Source of the DNA: an uncultured Flavobacteriales bacterium
GTDB taxonomy: Bacteria; Bacteroidota; Bacteroidia; Flavobacteriales_E; Vicingaceae
Assembly: GCA_905479915.1 (NCBI GenBank)
Contig: CAJQOH010000002.1
Coordinates: 1 to 41,641, forward strand
Length of the DNA: 41,641 nt
Direction of reading: 5' to 3'
The position numbers and the translations under genes were made by a program. Within the stretch, counting starts at the first letter, position 1. Every line of letters starts with the position of its first letter. The notes under the pieces were generated by a model. That model did not search any database. It was not told where the DNA came from and saw nothing but the letters and a program-made list of their open reading frames with translations. Below, in pieces: positions 30,101 to 38,647 of the stretch.

Positions 30101-32748
30101 CATCAATTGCCATTGATGGTTCTTATGCTGGAGCTGTGTTTAGAGGTATTTTTAGTAACTCTCCTACTTCAGGGCAAGTTATATCAAACAATACTATTGA
30201 TAATATTTCACAAACCAATTCATCAACAAATAATAACTTAAGAGGAATTCATTTAACAAATTCTGCCTCTTCAGGTATTATGTTTAATAATATTATTTCT
30301 GGAATGAGTCAAACTGGGTCTACTTCTAGAGTGATATTTGGTCTCTATGTTTACAATGGTAATTGGGACATTTACAACAACGTCATTTTATTAGGGGATG
30401 GTTTATCTGCCAATCTAAACCTTTATGGTATTTACCACAGAAACAATACAACTACTTCTACCTGTAACTATTGGTACAACACTGTTGAAATTGAAGGTAC
30501 ACAAACAGGTGGCAGAACAACTTATGCTTTCTGGAGATCAAATCATACCAACAACATTCAAACAAGAAACAACTTATTCACAAACAATAGAACAGGTTCA
30601 GGATCTCATTATGCTATTAGAAATCAACTAGCATCAACTCCATGGGATTCCGACCATAATGCTATCTATTCTTCAAACTCAGCTACTATTGGAATGTGGG
30701 GATCTACCGCAAATGATTTTGCTACATGGCAAGCAAACTCTGGAGCAAGCAACTCTGTTACAGGTTCTGTAACTGTTGACGCAACAGGAACTCCAAGCTC
30801 AGCTTCTGATTGGGGTGTTGTTGATGGAAGAGGAACTCCAGTTTCTATATTAATTGATTTTGATGGATTAACACGTGATTTAGTTACTCCAGATTGTGGA
30901 GCATATGAACAATTATTTTCATGGACAGCAGGTGACCTTGCAAATAAAACGGATTGGTTTGATGGAGACAACTGGTCTGGGGGAGTGATTCCAACAAATC
31001 TAAATAATGCATTAATCCCAACAAATCCTACTGGAGGAAACTTTTTCCCTGATATTAATGCTGCTGGTGCGGAATGTAATAACCTTACAATCGAAACTGG
31101 TGCAAGTGTTACCATTTCAGGAACTAACTCTTTAGACGTATACGGTTTATGGAACAACAGTGGTACGTTCACAGCAAACCAAAGTACTGTTAGCTTTCTT
31201 GGGGCAATTCCCCAAACAATCAACAGTTCATCTGCTCAATCCTTTTACAATATAACATTAAACAATTCTGCTGGGTTAACTACTGTAGATGCAGATCATG
31301 ATTTAGCAGGAACATTAACACTTACTAACGGAGAATTTAATACAGGAGGGAATGTTTTTACACTGATCTCTGATATAACGGGAACAGCGCGTATCGCTGA
31401 AATTACAGGAGGAAGTATTTCTGGTGACATTACCATGCAACGATACATCGCTGCTGGTTTAACTGACTGGAGGTTCTTAACTTCTGCTACTTCTAACATG
31501 ACCCTTAATGAATTTACTGGTGATTTTGAAACCAGTGGATTTCCTGGAGCTTCTTCTCCAAATTTCCCTAGTGCTGCGAACCCTTGGCCTTCTATTTACT
31601 TTTATGATGAAAGTGTTGCTGGAGTGCAAGACAATGGATTTACTGCTGCTACCAACATCACAAATACTGTTGGTGTGGGAGAAGGTCTTTGGGTGTATTG
31701 TGGTGATACAATTACTGGAACTCAACCGTTTTTAATTGATATGACTGGACCAGTAAATACTGGTAACATTAACCTTCCTATTAGCTTTTCTAATGGAACT
31801 CATGCTGATGATGGTTGGAGTATGGTTGGTAACCCTTATCCTTCTGCTATTGATTGGGACGATAATGTAAACATTACAAAAGTGGGTATGGATGATGCCA
31901 TATATATCTGGAACCCTCAAGAGGGTCAAATGGACAGCTATAGTGGTGGTGTAGGATTATTCGATGCTACAGCAACCATTGCTTCTTCTCAAGCATTTTG
32001 GGTTCAAGCAACCAATGGTTCTGCTAGTCTACAAGTTACTGAAGGAGCTAAAACAACAGGGGGGACTTTCATCAAATCAAGTACTCCTCTTACTATTGTG
32101 GCAACAAATAATACTGGGAGGGATCAAACAAAAATTAATTTCCAGCCCAATGCTTCAACAGCCTTTGATTCTTCCTATGATGCTTACAAAATTAAAACAA
32201 CAGTTCCTGGCTTACCAACAATTTCTACTATCATGCAGGATTCATTAGAACTTTCTATCAATCAATTGGATCAACAAACTATTGATATCCCAGTTAAATT
32301 AACAACTACAGCTTCTGGGATACATACTATTGATATCAATGGAATTAATAATTTCTCCAATGCTTCTTACATCATTTTTGAAGATTTATTTACAGGAAAT
32401 ATTTATGATTTAAATACTGTTTCTTCTGTTACTGCATTTATTCATGACACTACACAAACTGCAAGGTTCTTGATTAAGTTTGGGTACAATGTAGCTACTG
32501 ATATTGAAGATCTATTGGGAGAAAACACAACAAACAAACCAGTGGTTTGGGCACACGACAATAAACTCTCTGTAAAAGGTGAGGATATTGAAAATATAAC
32601 TGTTAGAAATATTTTAGGTCAAACCTTATTTGAATCTAACACTGAAAAAATATTCAACATTGAGCACTTAAACACTCAAGTACTAATTGTTTCTGTTACT
32701 CAAAACAAACAAATTACTTCTTCTAAAATTCAATACATCAAAAAGTAG
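27136..32748 (+). CDS. Giant secreted beta-helix surface protein with T9SS type A sorting domain
   Basis: 1870 residues. A signal peptide (about 1-20, ending GYSQ) is followed by right-handed parallel beta-helix repeats from about residue 40 to 1200, rich in NNTIGG/GNTIxG coils. Residues about 356-950 contain a four-coil module repeated four times. After about residue 1260 come beta-sandwich-like segments (DWFDGDNWSGGVIPTNLNNA, GNPYPSAIDWDD). The last about 70 residues (ENITVRNILGQTLFESN to the end IQYIKK) form a T9SS type A C-terminal signal. Such proteins are exported through the outer membrane and act as adhesins or glycan-active proteins. No catalytic site was recognised. The gene stands alone, behind a palindrome-rich leader. 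Confidence 0.85.
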   Translation: MKHIAIFLLLSIFTFSGYSQISGTQTVGSGGTYTTFKSAGGVIQTINNDAIGLNGNLIIEVISDITETGNNQQLEGTKLNGFTLTIRPSAAISRTITINSNGIHFQNCENVDIDGSFGGSGRFLTFSNPIDNGEAFEIDTKANNFTIQNCIIESNSDQTTEGAIDFATTTDPDGYDNITIHNNLIRDAAGQNTLENGIYLPEPTTAGVIHDNITISDNDFELTGKRAIFLDTRGNTSATITNCSIIRNSFYSASALTLTTRQEFIRIEEADGITISGNYFGGTLSKASGGNLVVNFGTLTRFRPIYFASYINTTSTNTLDSNVFRNIQILGRTDAACDVFLIDLDAGINTVGSTFGNFIGNTTVDATTTPSIEFISRFDGSDMRIIDLAQDQTNQINNNTIGGLSYTTDQSPATTGELRVIFVSGTKTLTIDGNQIGSTTQNSNIYKTTDGHFYGVFASNQGVANLTNNTLAGVVANGNFGNIGNFTAFRSSNTSVKTLTGNTVGNTAIDASSAPNITVQANGGDANFYGIYTGGAGTTVSIANNTIGGIAASAVAVTEDLNLYGIYTTSTQTGDVSLSNNTFGSITQNANIHQSSRGNIRGLYVNSGAANLDMSSNTIGGIKADNEFGDNAFYAIYLNNRSFTGAVTVNNNTIGSTLVDATSNPNIDLFIGFPDVSTPTMGGMLIAPNAATSTTITGNTIAGFRISSAAITETAYLRAIQTNRDPLTTWTISNNLIGSNTQSNSMVQETNQDVYAIYSSGKGDHIFNGNTIRGFKLQNNSNSVFRGIFHTETTNSNVTVSNNTIGDNTVNASTTPSIDINNNAAAGTEYSYGVYVRQGINVSITGNVIGGVRMTSTVGNELSAFRGIFHGNGATTGTVTISNNTIGSSTIANNIYKTSDGDLHLIYQGANTVSGTMTVSSNTIGGLGSGGNFDDDIRGIYIRGTSAGTTIENNILTNCNITNGSSNAGYFSGIHTDAGSNTINNNQITSIAIDGSYAGAVFRGIFSNSPTSGQVISNNTIDNISQTNSSTNNNLRGIHLTNSASSGIMFNNIISGMSQTGSTSRVIFGLYVYNGNWDIYNNVILLGDGLSANLNLYGIYHRNNTTTSTCNYWYNTVEIEGTQTGGRTTYAFWRSNHTNNIQTRNNLFTNNRTGSGSHYAIRNQLASTPWDSDHNAIYSSNSATIGMWGSTANDFATWQANSGASNSVTGSVTVDATGTPSSASDWGVVDGRGTPVSILIDFDGLTRDLVTPDCGAYEQLFSWTAGDLANKTDWFDGDNWSGGVIPTNLNNALIPTNPTGGNFFPDINAAGAECNNLTIETGASVTISGTNSLDVYGLWNNSGTFTANQSTVSFLGAIPQTINSSSAQSFYNITLNNSAGLTTVDADHDLAGTLTLTNGEFNTGGNVFTLISDITGTARIAEITGGSISGDITMQRYIAAGLTDWRFLTSATSNMTLNEFTGDFETSGFPGASSPNFPSAANPWPSIYFYDESVAGVQDNGFTAATNITNTVGVGEGLWVYCGDTITGTQPFLIDMTGPVNTGNINLPISFSNGTHADDGWSMVGNPYPSAIDWDDNVNITKVGMDDAIYIWNPQEGQMDSYSGGVGLFDATATIASSQAFWVQATNGSASLQVTEGAKTTGGTFIKSSTPLTIVATNNTGRDQTKINFQPNASTAFDSSYDAYKIKTTVPGLPTISTIMQDSLELSINQLDQQTIDIPVKLTTTASGIHTIDINGINNFSNASYIIFEDLFTGNIYDLNTVSSVTAFIHDTTQTARFLIKFGYNVATDIEDLLGENTTNKPVVWAHDNKLSVKGEDIENITVRNILGQTLFESNTEKIFNIEHLNTQVLIVSVTQNKQITSSKIQYIKK
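28210..29990 (+). repeat. Four-fold internal module of the beta-helix gene (period about 450 bp)
   Basis: Sixteen helix coils fall in a fixed order of four types, repeated four times. The first type (VDATTTPSI, IDASSAPNI, VDATSNPNI, VNASTTPSI) begins at 28210, 28645, 29095 and 29548, spacings of 145, 150 and 151 codons. Each is followed by an IGG...T type, an IGS-TQ...NI type and an I-G...N-F type coil. This indicates duplication of a whole four-coil block rather than of single coils. Confidence 0.8.
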
Positions 32749-32781
32749 CAAACTCATTATTTTTTGAGTTAATTTTGGTGT

Positions 32782-33231
32782 ATGAAAAATTTACTTGTAA
32801 CAACAATTTTAACCTTTATCTCTATTAGTGCGTTCGCTCAAAAAGATGGCGAATGGATTAAAAAGAATGCTAAAGGAATAGTTATCGAAAAAGGGAATTA
32901 CGAAAACAAAACAAAGAGTGGTAAGTGGACTTATTATTACCATGACGGACTTCCTTCATTAGAGGCGACTTACACTTTAGGAGTTTTAAATGGACAATCT
33001 AAGAGATATGATTTAACAGGAAATGTTATTGCCAGCTTAAACTATGTTGATGGAAAAATAACAGGTAAACAAACCTATTTCTATTCAAATGGAGAAGTAC
33101 TTTCTACTGGAGAAATGATTAATGGACGAGAAATCGGGCCTTGGAAGTATTATACTCCTAATGGTGATGTTGCAGGGTATGTTAAGTTCGAAAATGGAAC
33201 TCAAATTGACGAGCAGGCTAAGAAAAAATAA
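32782..33231 (+). CDS. Secreted MORN-like repeat protein (YwqK/MORN_2 type)
   Basis: 149 residues with a signal peptide ending SAFAQ. Repeated MORN_2-type units read WIKKNAKGIVIEKGNY, SGKWTYYYHDGLPSLEATY, GKQTYFYSNGEVLSTGEMI and IGPWKYYTPNGDVAGYVKF, at about 23-residue spacing. Such proteins are common and uncharacterised in Bacteroidota; the toxin-antitoxin label sometimes attached to the family has no support here. A TAATTTTG element (32770-32777) sits five bases before the ATG, so it may have its own nearly leaderless transcript. It converges on the T9SS gene at 33234. Confidence 0.75.
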   Translation: MKNLLVTTILTFISISAFAQKDGEWIKKNAKGIVIEKGNYENKTKSGKWTYYYHDGLPSLEATYTLGVLNGQSKRYDLTGNVIASLNYVDGKITGKQTYFYSNGEVLSTGEMINGREIGPWKYYTPNGDVAGYVKFENGTQIDEQAKKK

Positions 33232-33233
33232 AA

Positions 33234-34175
33234 TTATTTCACAATAAATCTCTGGCTATACAATTGATTTTCTGAGGAAGCTGTAATTAAGTATACTCCT
33301 GGAGGGATATGTGACTCTATTGGAACACCTATTAACTTTCCATCCTCCACATTCATTATCATCTTAGAATAAAATTCTCTTCCCTTAATATCTCTCATTA
33401 CCACCAACAACTCCTCTTCAAATATATTAGAAAACTCAACATTTACAGTCTCCCCAACACTAACGGGACTAGGAAATAAATTAAGAATACCATTACCGGA
33501 AGACACATTATTTTCAAACTTAACAGGTACTATATTAAAATATTCAACCTTATTGTCATAATCTGTTTGTTTTAATCGATAATAAGATAATCCAACTAGA
33601 GGTTCATAATCTATATCAAAATACTTTTGCAGCTGATTACTATTCCCTGATCCATCTACTATTGATACTACTTCCCATATCTTTCCATCAAAACTTTTTT
33701 CAATGGTAAAATAATCATTGTTTATTTCTGTTGCTGTGACCCATTGCACATCAACTCTATTACCATTTATATTTGCTTCAAAACTGATCAATTGAACGGG
33801 TAAAACACCAGCACTCCCATAAGTTAATGGGCCTACTTTTCTTCCATCACTCGCGGTCCATACTTGATTTCCTCCTATTTCTAAATAATTTGAACTTCCA
33901 CCACCACCACCAGGTGACATTGATCCTCCAGATTTTAGCTCAAACGTAGATCCATCGTCCAATTTCAATTTTTTACCTGTTTTAAATCCCAAAGCACCAT
34001 AAACAACTATATGAACAACCCCACAACCCGTTAGATCAACTGTATTGGCAACATAAACACTATCACCAGCTAAAATGGTTATGCTATCAACACAGCCAGG
34101 AGGAGCTGATTCAGGCATACAAACCCATGTAGATGCACTACTCCACGTACCTCCAGTACCAGTTGTAGTACACAA
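33234..34175 (-). CDS. T9SS-sorted secreted protein, main frame (signal peptide lost by frameshift)
   Basis: 313 residues from a TTG at 34175, which is not a convincing start. The N-terminal part (GTWSSASTWVCMPESAPPGC, then DSITILAGDSVYV) resembles the WsxxxtW beta-domain common in cell-surface proteins. A glycine stretch follows, and then about 190 residues of a C-terminal module shared with the next gene, ending in a T9SS type A signal (IPPGVYLITASSENQLYSQR). A proper signal peptide lies just upstream in another frame (34224-34176) and joins if one base is removed. The gene is therefore a probable recent pseudogene, unless the shift is a sequencing error or is recoded. Confidence 0.75.
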   Translation of the reverse strand: MCTTTGTGGTWSSASTWVCMPESAPPGCVDSITILAGDSVYVANTVDLTGCGVVHIVVYGALGFKTGKKLKLDDGSTFELKSGGSMSPGGGGGSSNYLEIGGNQVWTASDGRKVGPLTYGSAGVLPVQLISFEANINGNRVDVQWVTATEINNDYFTIEKSFDGKIWEVVSIVDGSGNSNQLQKYFDIDYEPLVGLSYYRLKQTDYDNKVEYFNIVPVKFENNVSSGNGILNLFPSPVSVGETVNVEFSNIFEEELLVVMRDIKGREFYSKMIMNVEDGKLIGVPIESHIPPGVYLITASSENQLYSQRFIVK

Positions 34176-34224
34176 ATTGAGCTGTAGAAAAGCCCATTAG
34201 AATCAAAAGTAATATGTGTTTCAT
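34176..34224 (-). other. Orphaned signal peptide of the T9SS gene, out of frame
   Basis: From the ATG at 34224 the minus strand encodes MKHILLLILMGFSTAQ, a clear signal peptide. It then continues in a frame that stops at 34138. Dropping one T from CAATTTGTG (near 34176-34174) would join Q directly to LCTTTGTGGTW of the main frame. This places the original gene at 34224-33234. Confidence 0.8.
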
Positions 34225-34325
34225 TATAGATCTAAATTGATTGTAATAGTTACAATATACGACAAATATACATAAGTATATATACTATTTAATAGTGAAT
34301 TAAAAAGTCTGAGCAACAGAATATT

Positions 34326-36533
34326 TTACTTTACAACAAATCTCTGACTGTACAATTGGTTTTCTGAAGAAGCGGTAATTAAGTAAACTCCAGGTGGTAT
34401 AGTTGATTCTATTGGTACACCTATCAATTTCCCATCCTCTACATTCATAATCATTTTAGAATAAAACTCTCTTCCTTTTATATCTCGCATTACCACCAAC
34501 AACTCCTCTTCAAATATATTTGTAAACTCAACATTTACAGTCTCTCCATGTCTTACGGGACTAGGGAATAAACTAATCACTCCATTGTCTGAAACAACAT
34601 CTTGAACATATCTTACAGGAACAATATTAAATCGTTCATATTTTCCGTCAAAGTCAGTTTGTTTTAGACGATAATAAGACACTCCTTTTATTGGCTCGTA
34701 ATCTACTTCAAAATAATTGCGCGTCTGATTACTATTTCCAGCCCCAACAACTATGGCAATTTTTTTCCACTTTTTACCATCTTTACTTCTTTCAATAGTA
34801 AAAAAATCATTATTTATTTCTGTAGAAGTTACCCACTCTATATCAACCTGGTCTCCATTTATATTTGCATTAAAACTAAGTAGATCTACAGGTAAAGGGC
34901 TAACAGAGTTTCCTAAAAACATTTCGGTGTTAAGATTCGTCATTGTTAATGTTTTTGAAGAAGTATTGAGTGTAGCTCCAGCATCTATCCATGTTCCATC
35001 CTCATTATCATCTCTCTTACAAACAATCATTCCTGCTTCAAAAGCTCCCAATTGAAATGCATCGTTCTCTCTATAATAATAGGTTCCAGTATAAGTTGGA
35101 GAAGTTCCTCCAGTTTTAAATACTCCAAAATATTGTTCATTAGCTCCTCCACCAACAATACCAGTTACATCATTTGGCAACTCATTAACATGGTAAATAT
35201 GAACTCCATCTGGATTATTAGCAACAGATGAAACACTTAAACTATCTCCTTCTGGAGACTGTAAATAAACTTCTTGCCCTCCCCAAGAACCAGTATAAAG
35301 ATAAGTACTTGAATTCCCTAGAGATGCACCTGAAGTTACCCAATCAGAACCAGCAGACATATTGGTTAATGTACCGTCAAATCTATTAATAGTATGACCC
35401 GATAACGCAGTTCCTGAAGACTCATCAAAACGATAATAAGCTTCCAAATTAGCCTCATTACCAACCAACTTTTTACACATATCATCCCTAATTTCGGACT
35501 GAGTTCTTGCTACCGACCACGCTCTAACCTCGTCTATTTTACCATTAAATTCATGAGAAACAATGTGCCCTCCACCTATTCGCAAATTATTTGTATTGTT
35601 AATTATATTACCTGATCCAGATGAAGAAATAGTAGCATCCAGCACGCCATTGATGTAAACAATTAAATCTGACCCATCATACGTTGCTGCAACATGAGTC
35701 CATGTGCCAGTCGACAATACTGATCCGGTTACTTTATTATCTGACCCATTATCTATATAAAACGTTAAACCTGCCGATGTTAAAGTTAAACCTAAGTTAT
35801 CATCAGAAGAGCCGCTTTTATGAATAATAGCGCCCTCATTTGCATTATGCCCAGAAGGAGATCCATTGGTACGAATACTAGTTGGGTTAACCCATGCCTC
35901 AACGGTAATTGCACTTAACCCATCTATTGCTACATCACCAATATCAACATAATCATTAGAACCATCAAAATCTAAAGCATTCCCTGACCCTGGGCCATTA
36001 TCTATAGCTTCTCCAGATACAACGATATCATCAAACCTATGTTTATCGTTCCCTGAATCACTTGTAGTTAACACGGTAATAACTACATTAGAACCAATTA
36101 ATCCTGCAATAGTATTCGCTACATCGTCAAAATCACCATCTCCGTTTCCATTTCCAAATTCAATTGGTCCGCTCTCATCAATATTATAAAAAGTTTCAAT
36201 TTTATCACCGGCCTCACAAGTAATTTCATTTAAATTCAACGTAATTGTCACATTAGTATAACCGGTAATCGCAATAGATTCAGAAGTCCAAGTAGATACA
36301 CCATTTCTCTGTATAAATGAAGCAGAACCAGAAATTGGGCTAACAGTACGTACCTTATTTGCCGAAGCAGCCCCGTCATGAGACCAATCAAGTGCAGAAT
36401 TCACTGTTTGATTATTTACTGCAACTCCAGCATGATCTGCATAAGATTCAAAGTCTTCACTCCAAATAGTAGTCTGTGAAAAGGCATTAGATAGGAAAAA
36501 TAAGGGCAGAAAAAATATAACTATTCTTTTCAT
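34326..36533 (-). CDS. LamG-domain secreted protein with T9SS type A sorting domain
   Basis: 735 residues from the ATG at 36533. An upstream in-frame start at 36584 would add 17 residues before a good signal peptide (MKRIVIFFLPLFFLSNAFSQ) and is rejected. An N-terminal beta domain (IWSEDFESYADHAG) is followed by a LamG/concanavalin-like domain at about residues 180-385: ALDFDGSNDYVDIGD, ITVEAWVNP, TGTWTHVAATYDGSDLIVYI, KIDEVRAWSVARTQSEI. The C-terminal about 190 residues are closely related to the neighbouring gene. It is likely a surface or extracellular carbohydrate-binding protein carried by T9SS. It is divergent from uvrC. Confidence 0.88.
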   Translation of the reverse strand: MKRIVIFFLPLFFLSNAFSQTTIWSEDFESYADHAGVAVNNQTVNSALDWSHDGAASANKVRTVSPISGSASFIQRNGVSTWTSESIAITGYTNVTITLNLNEITCEAGDKIETFYNIDESGPIEFGNGNGDGDFDDVANTIAGLIGSNVVITVLTTSDSGNDKHRFDDIVVSGEAIDNGPGSGNALDFDGSNDYVDIGDVAIDGLSAITVEAWVNPTSIRTNGSPSGHNANEGAIIHKSGSSDDNLGLTLTSAGLTFYIDNGSDNKVTGSVLSTGTWTHVAATYDGSDLIVYINGVLDATISSSGSGNIINNTNNLRIGGGHIVSHEFNGKIDEVRAWSVARTQSEIRDDMCKKLVGNEANLEAYYRFDESSGTALSGHTINRFDGTLTNMSAGSDWVTSGASLGNSSTYLYTGSWGGQEVYLQSPEGDSLSVSSVANNPDGVHIYHVNELPNDVTGIVGGGANEQYFGVFKTGGTSPTYTGTYYYRENDAFQLGAFEAGMIVCKRDDNEDGTWIDAGATLNTSSKTLTMTNLNTEMFLGNSVSPLPVDLLSFNANINGDQVDIEWVTSTEINNDFFTIERSKDGKKWKKIAIVVGAGNSNQTRNYFEVDYEPIKGVSYYRLKQTDFDGKYERFNIVPVRYVQDVVSDNGVISLFPSPVRHGETVNVEFTNIFEEELLVVMRDIKGREFYSKMIMNVEDGKLIGVPIESTIPPGVYLITASSENQLYSQRFVVK

Positions 36534-36672
36534 AATGATAGTGTTTTTTTTAATTGAGTACATATAAATACGCAAAACCAGCACAATAAGTTACGTGTTT
36601 GTACGTTGGTGCTTCTTTTTAAAAGTTTCTCTTTTATGTGAAAACCAATTATTACCTATTTTTACAATAGTA

Positions 36673-38460
36673 TTGGAAAATTCAGCGCTTAAAAATATCA
36701 TTAAAACACTGCCAAACAATCCTGGTATATATCAATATTATGATAAAAATGGAGTAATAATTTATGTAGGAAAAGCTAAAAACCTTAAAAAAAGAGTTTC
36801 TTCTTACTTTACTAAAAATCAAGTTGGTAAAACTGCTATTCTAGTTAAACAGATTATTGACATTAAAACTATTGTTGTAGGTTCTGAAATTGAAGCCCTT
36901 TTACTAGAAAATAACCTCATCAAAAAATATCAACCTAAGTATAACATAATGCTTAAGGACGATAAAACCTACCCTTGGATCTGCATTAAGAACGAACGTT
37001 TTCCGCGAATTTTCTCTACAAGAAATATCATAAAGGATGGTTCACATTATTTTGGACCCTATGCTTCTGTTAAAATGATGAATACCGTTTTAACGTTAAT
37101 TAAAGAGTTATATCCATTAAGAAACTGCAACTACAATTTATCTAAAGAAAATGTTGCAGCTAATAAATTTAAAGTCTGCTTAGAGTACCATATTGGAAAT
37201 TGTAAAGCACCATGTGTCAACAAACAAACTGAAGAGGATTATGCTATTTCTATTGACCATATAAAATCCATAATAAAAGGAAATATTAATAGCGTTACCA
37301 AACACTTAAAACCTCTAATGCAAGGGTATTCAGATAATTTACAATTTGAAAAAGCCCAGCTTTTAAAAGAACGAATTGAAACACTTGAAAACTATCAAAG
37401 TAAATCTGTAGTTGTAAGTCCAACAATCAATGATGTGGACGTGTTTTCTATTGTTTCAGACGAAAAATATGGATACGTAAATTATCTCAAAGTAATTAAT
37501 GGTGCAATTATTCAAGGGCATACGATAGAATTAAAAAAGAAATTAGATGAAACCGATGATGCATTATTGCAAATTGGAATTGCAGAATTACGTCTTCGTT
37601 TTGAAAGTAACTCAAAAGAAGTTATTGTTCCTTTTCAACCAACTTTAGAAGACGATAACATTCGATTTTTAGTACCTCAACGTGGTGACAAAAAGAAATT
37701 GTTAGAACTTTCTGAACGCAATTCAAAATACTATCGTTTAGAGCGTAACAAACAAAAAGCAAATGTAAGTCCAACTAGACATTCAGATAGAATCTTGGAT
37801 AAAATGCAAAAGGATTTACGAATGAAAGTAAGGCCTGATCACATAGAATGTTTTGACAACTCTAACATTCAAGGAACAAACCCTGTTTCTGCCTGTGTAG
37901 TTTTTAAAGATGCTAAGCCAAGTAAAAAGGATTACCGCCATTTCAACATTAAAACAGTTGAAGGTCCGGATGACTTTGCCTCTATGACAGAAGTCATTTA
38001 CAGAAGGTATAAACGATTGTTAGAGGAAAAGCAACCTTTACCTCAGCTCATAATTATTGATGGAGGAAAAGGACAGCTAAGCGCCTCCCTTAAAAGTATT
38101 GACAAATTAGGCTTAAGAGGAAAAATCACCATAATTGGTATTGCTAAAAAATTAGAAGAAATCTACTTCCCTGGAGACCCCGTTCCATTATATATTGATA
38201 AGAAGTCTGAATCTTTAAAAGTGATTCAATACCTAAGAAACGAAGCTCATCGTTTTGGAATAACACATCACAGAAACAAAAGAAGTAAAGCCGCAATCAC
38301 CTCCGAATTAGATAAAATTGAAGGAATTGGCTATAAAACTGCGCAGCAATTACTTTGGAAGTTTAAATCAGTAGCAAGAATTAAAAAAGCCACACTTCCT
38401 GAATTAGAAGACACTATATCAAAGAAAAGAGCAAAAGTGGTTTTCGATTTTTTTAATTAA
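36673..38460 (+). CDS. uvrC: Excinuclease ABC subunit C
   Basis: 595 residues from a TTG at 36673 (MENSALKNIIKTLPNNPGIY). The frame is open back to a GTG at 36595, but that extension is hydrophobic and unlike UvrC, while the TTG gives the expected length. GIY-YIG nuclease domain: PGIYQYYDKNGVIIYVGKAK. UVR motif: DNLQFEKAQLLKERIETLE. RNase-H-like nuclease: HIECFDNSNIQGTNPVSA, IIIDGGKGQLSAS and RNEAHRFGITHHRNKR. C-terminal helix-hairpin-helix: DKIEGIGYKTAQQLLWKFKS. It makes both incisions in nucleotide excision repair. Confidence 0.93.
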   Translation: MENSALKNIIKTLPNNPGIYQYYDKNGVIIYVGKAKNLKKRVSSYFTKNQVGKTAILVKQIIDIKTIVVGSEIEALLLENNLIKKYQPKYNIMLKDDKTYPWICIKNERFPRIFSTRNIIKDGSHYFGPYASVKMMNTVLTLIKELYPLRNCNYNLSKENVAANKFKVCLEYHIGNCKAPCVNKQTEEDYAISIDHIKSIIKGNINSVTKHLKPLMQGYSDNLQFEKAQLLKERIETLENYQSKSVVVSPTINDVDVFSIVSDEKYGYVNYLKVINGAIIQGHTIELKKKLDETDDALLQIGIAELRLRFESNSKEVIVPFQPTLEDDNIRFLVPQRGDKKKLLELSERNSKYYRLERNKQKANVSPTRHSDRILDKMQKDLRMKVRPDHIECFDNSNIQGTNPVSACVVFKDAKPSKKDYRHFNIKTVEGPDDFASMTEVIYRRYKRLLEEKQPLPQLIIIDGGKGQLSASLKSIDKLGLRGKITIIGIAKKLEEIYFPGDPVPLYIDKKSESLKVIQYLRNEAHRFGITHHRNKRSKAAITSELDKIEGIGYKTAQQLLWKFKSVARIKKATLPELEDTISKKRAKVVFDFFN

Positions 38461-38481
38461 AACCCTATTCCCCTAAGGTGA

Positions 38482-38534
38482 GATTGTTTTACTTCGGCTT
38501 TGCTCAGCATAAACTAACCTCGCAATGACGTATA
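38482..38534. repeat. Intergenic repeat ending CTCGCAATGACGTATA
   Basis: Begins GAGATTG, passes through an imperfect ACTTCGGCTTTGCTCAGC stretch, and ends with 17 bases (38518-38534) identical to 3713-3729. The ends AGATTG and CGCAATGAC are partly complementary. It lies between uvrC and the MarR promoter. The frame that enters MarR from 38525 runs through it and is not real coding. Confidence 0.7.
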
Positions 38535-38607
38535 CTGCTGACTTTGAAATCATTGTAAGCTTAATTTCAGAACTCCTAGTTAGCCCAAGAAATAAGTTTT
38601 TTTTGTC

Positions 38608-38629
38608 AAAAGTTGTATATACAACTTTT
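38608..38629. promoter_or_regulatory. Perfect 22-bp palindrome, likely MarR operator
   Basis: AAAAGTTGTAT-ATACAACTTTT is perfectly symmetric (11+11) and ends 18 bases before the MarR-family ATG. Its core GTTGTATATACAAC has the size and symmetry expected for a dimeric winged-helix repressor. A TTTG (38602-38605) lies just before it, so binding would probably overlap the promoter. Confidence 0.75.
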
Positions 38630-38647
38630 AATTATTTACTTTGGATT

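Noticed and set aside
30666-31223. 185-codon open frame on the minus strand inside the giant surface gene
   Set aside because: It is antisense to well-supported coding sequence with a signal peptide and T9SS tail. Its composition is that of a shadow frame in Gly/Thr/Asn-rich repeats and it has no recognisable family.
32749-32777. Terminator after the giant surface gene (AACTCA/TGAGTT stem)
   Set aside because: The stem is only six base pairs with an 8-base loop and no good T-run, and it overlaps a possible promoter for the next gene; too weak to list as a terminator.
32782-33231. Antitoxin of a toxin-antitoxin pair
   Set aside because: Some YwqK-like proteins are labelled so, but this one has a signal peptide and no adjacent toxin gene.
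38525-38647. Longer N-terminus for the MarR regulator
   Set aside because: It would run through an intergenic repeat and the perfect operator palindrome. The ATG at 38648 gives a normal MarR length.
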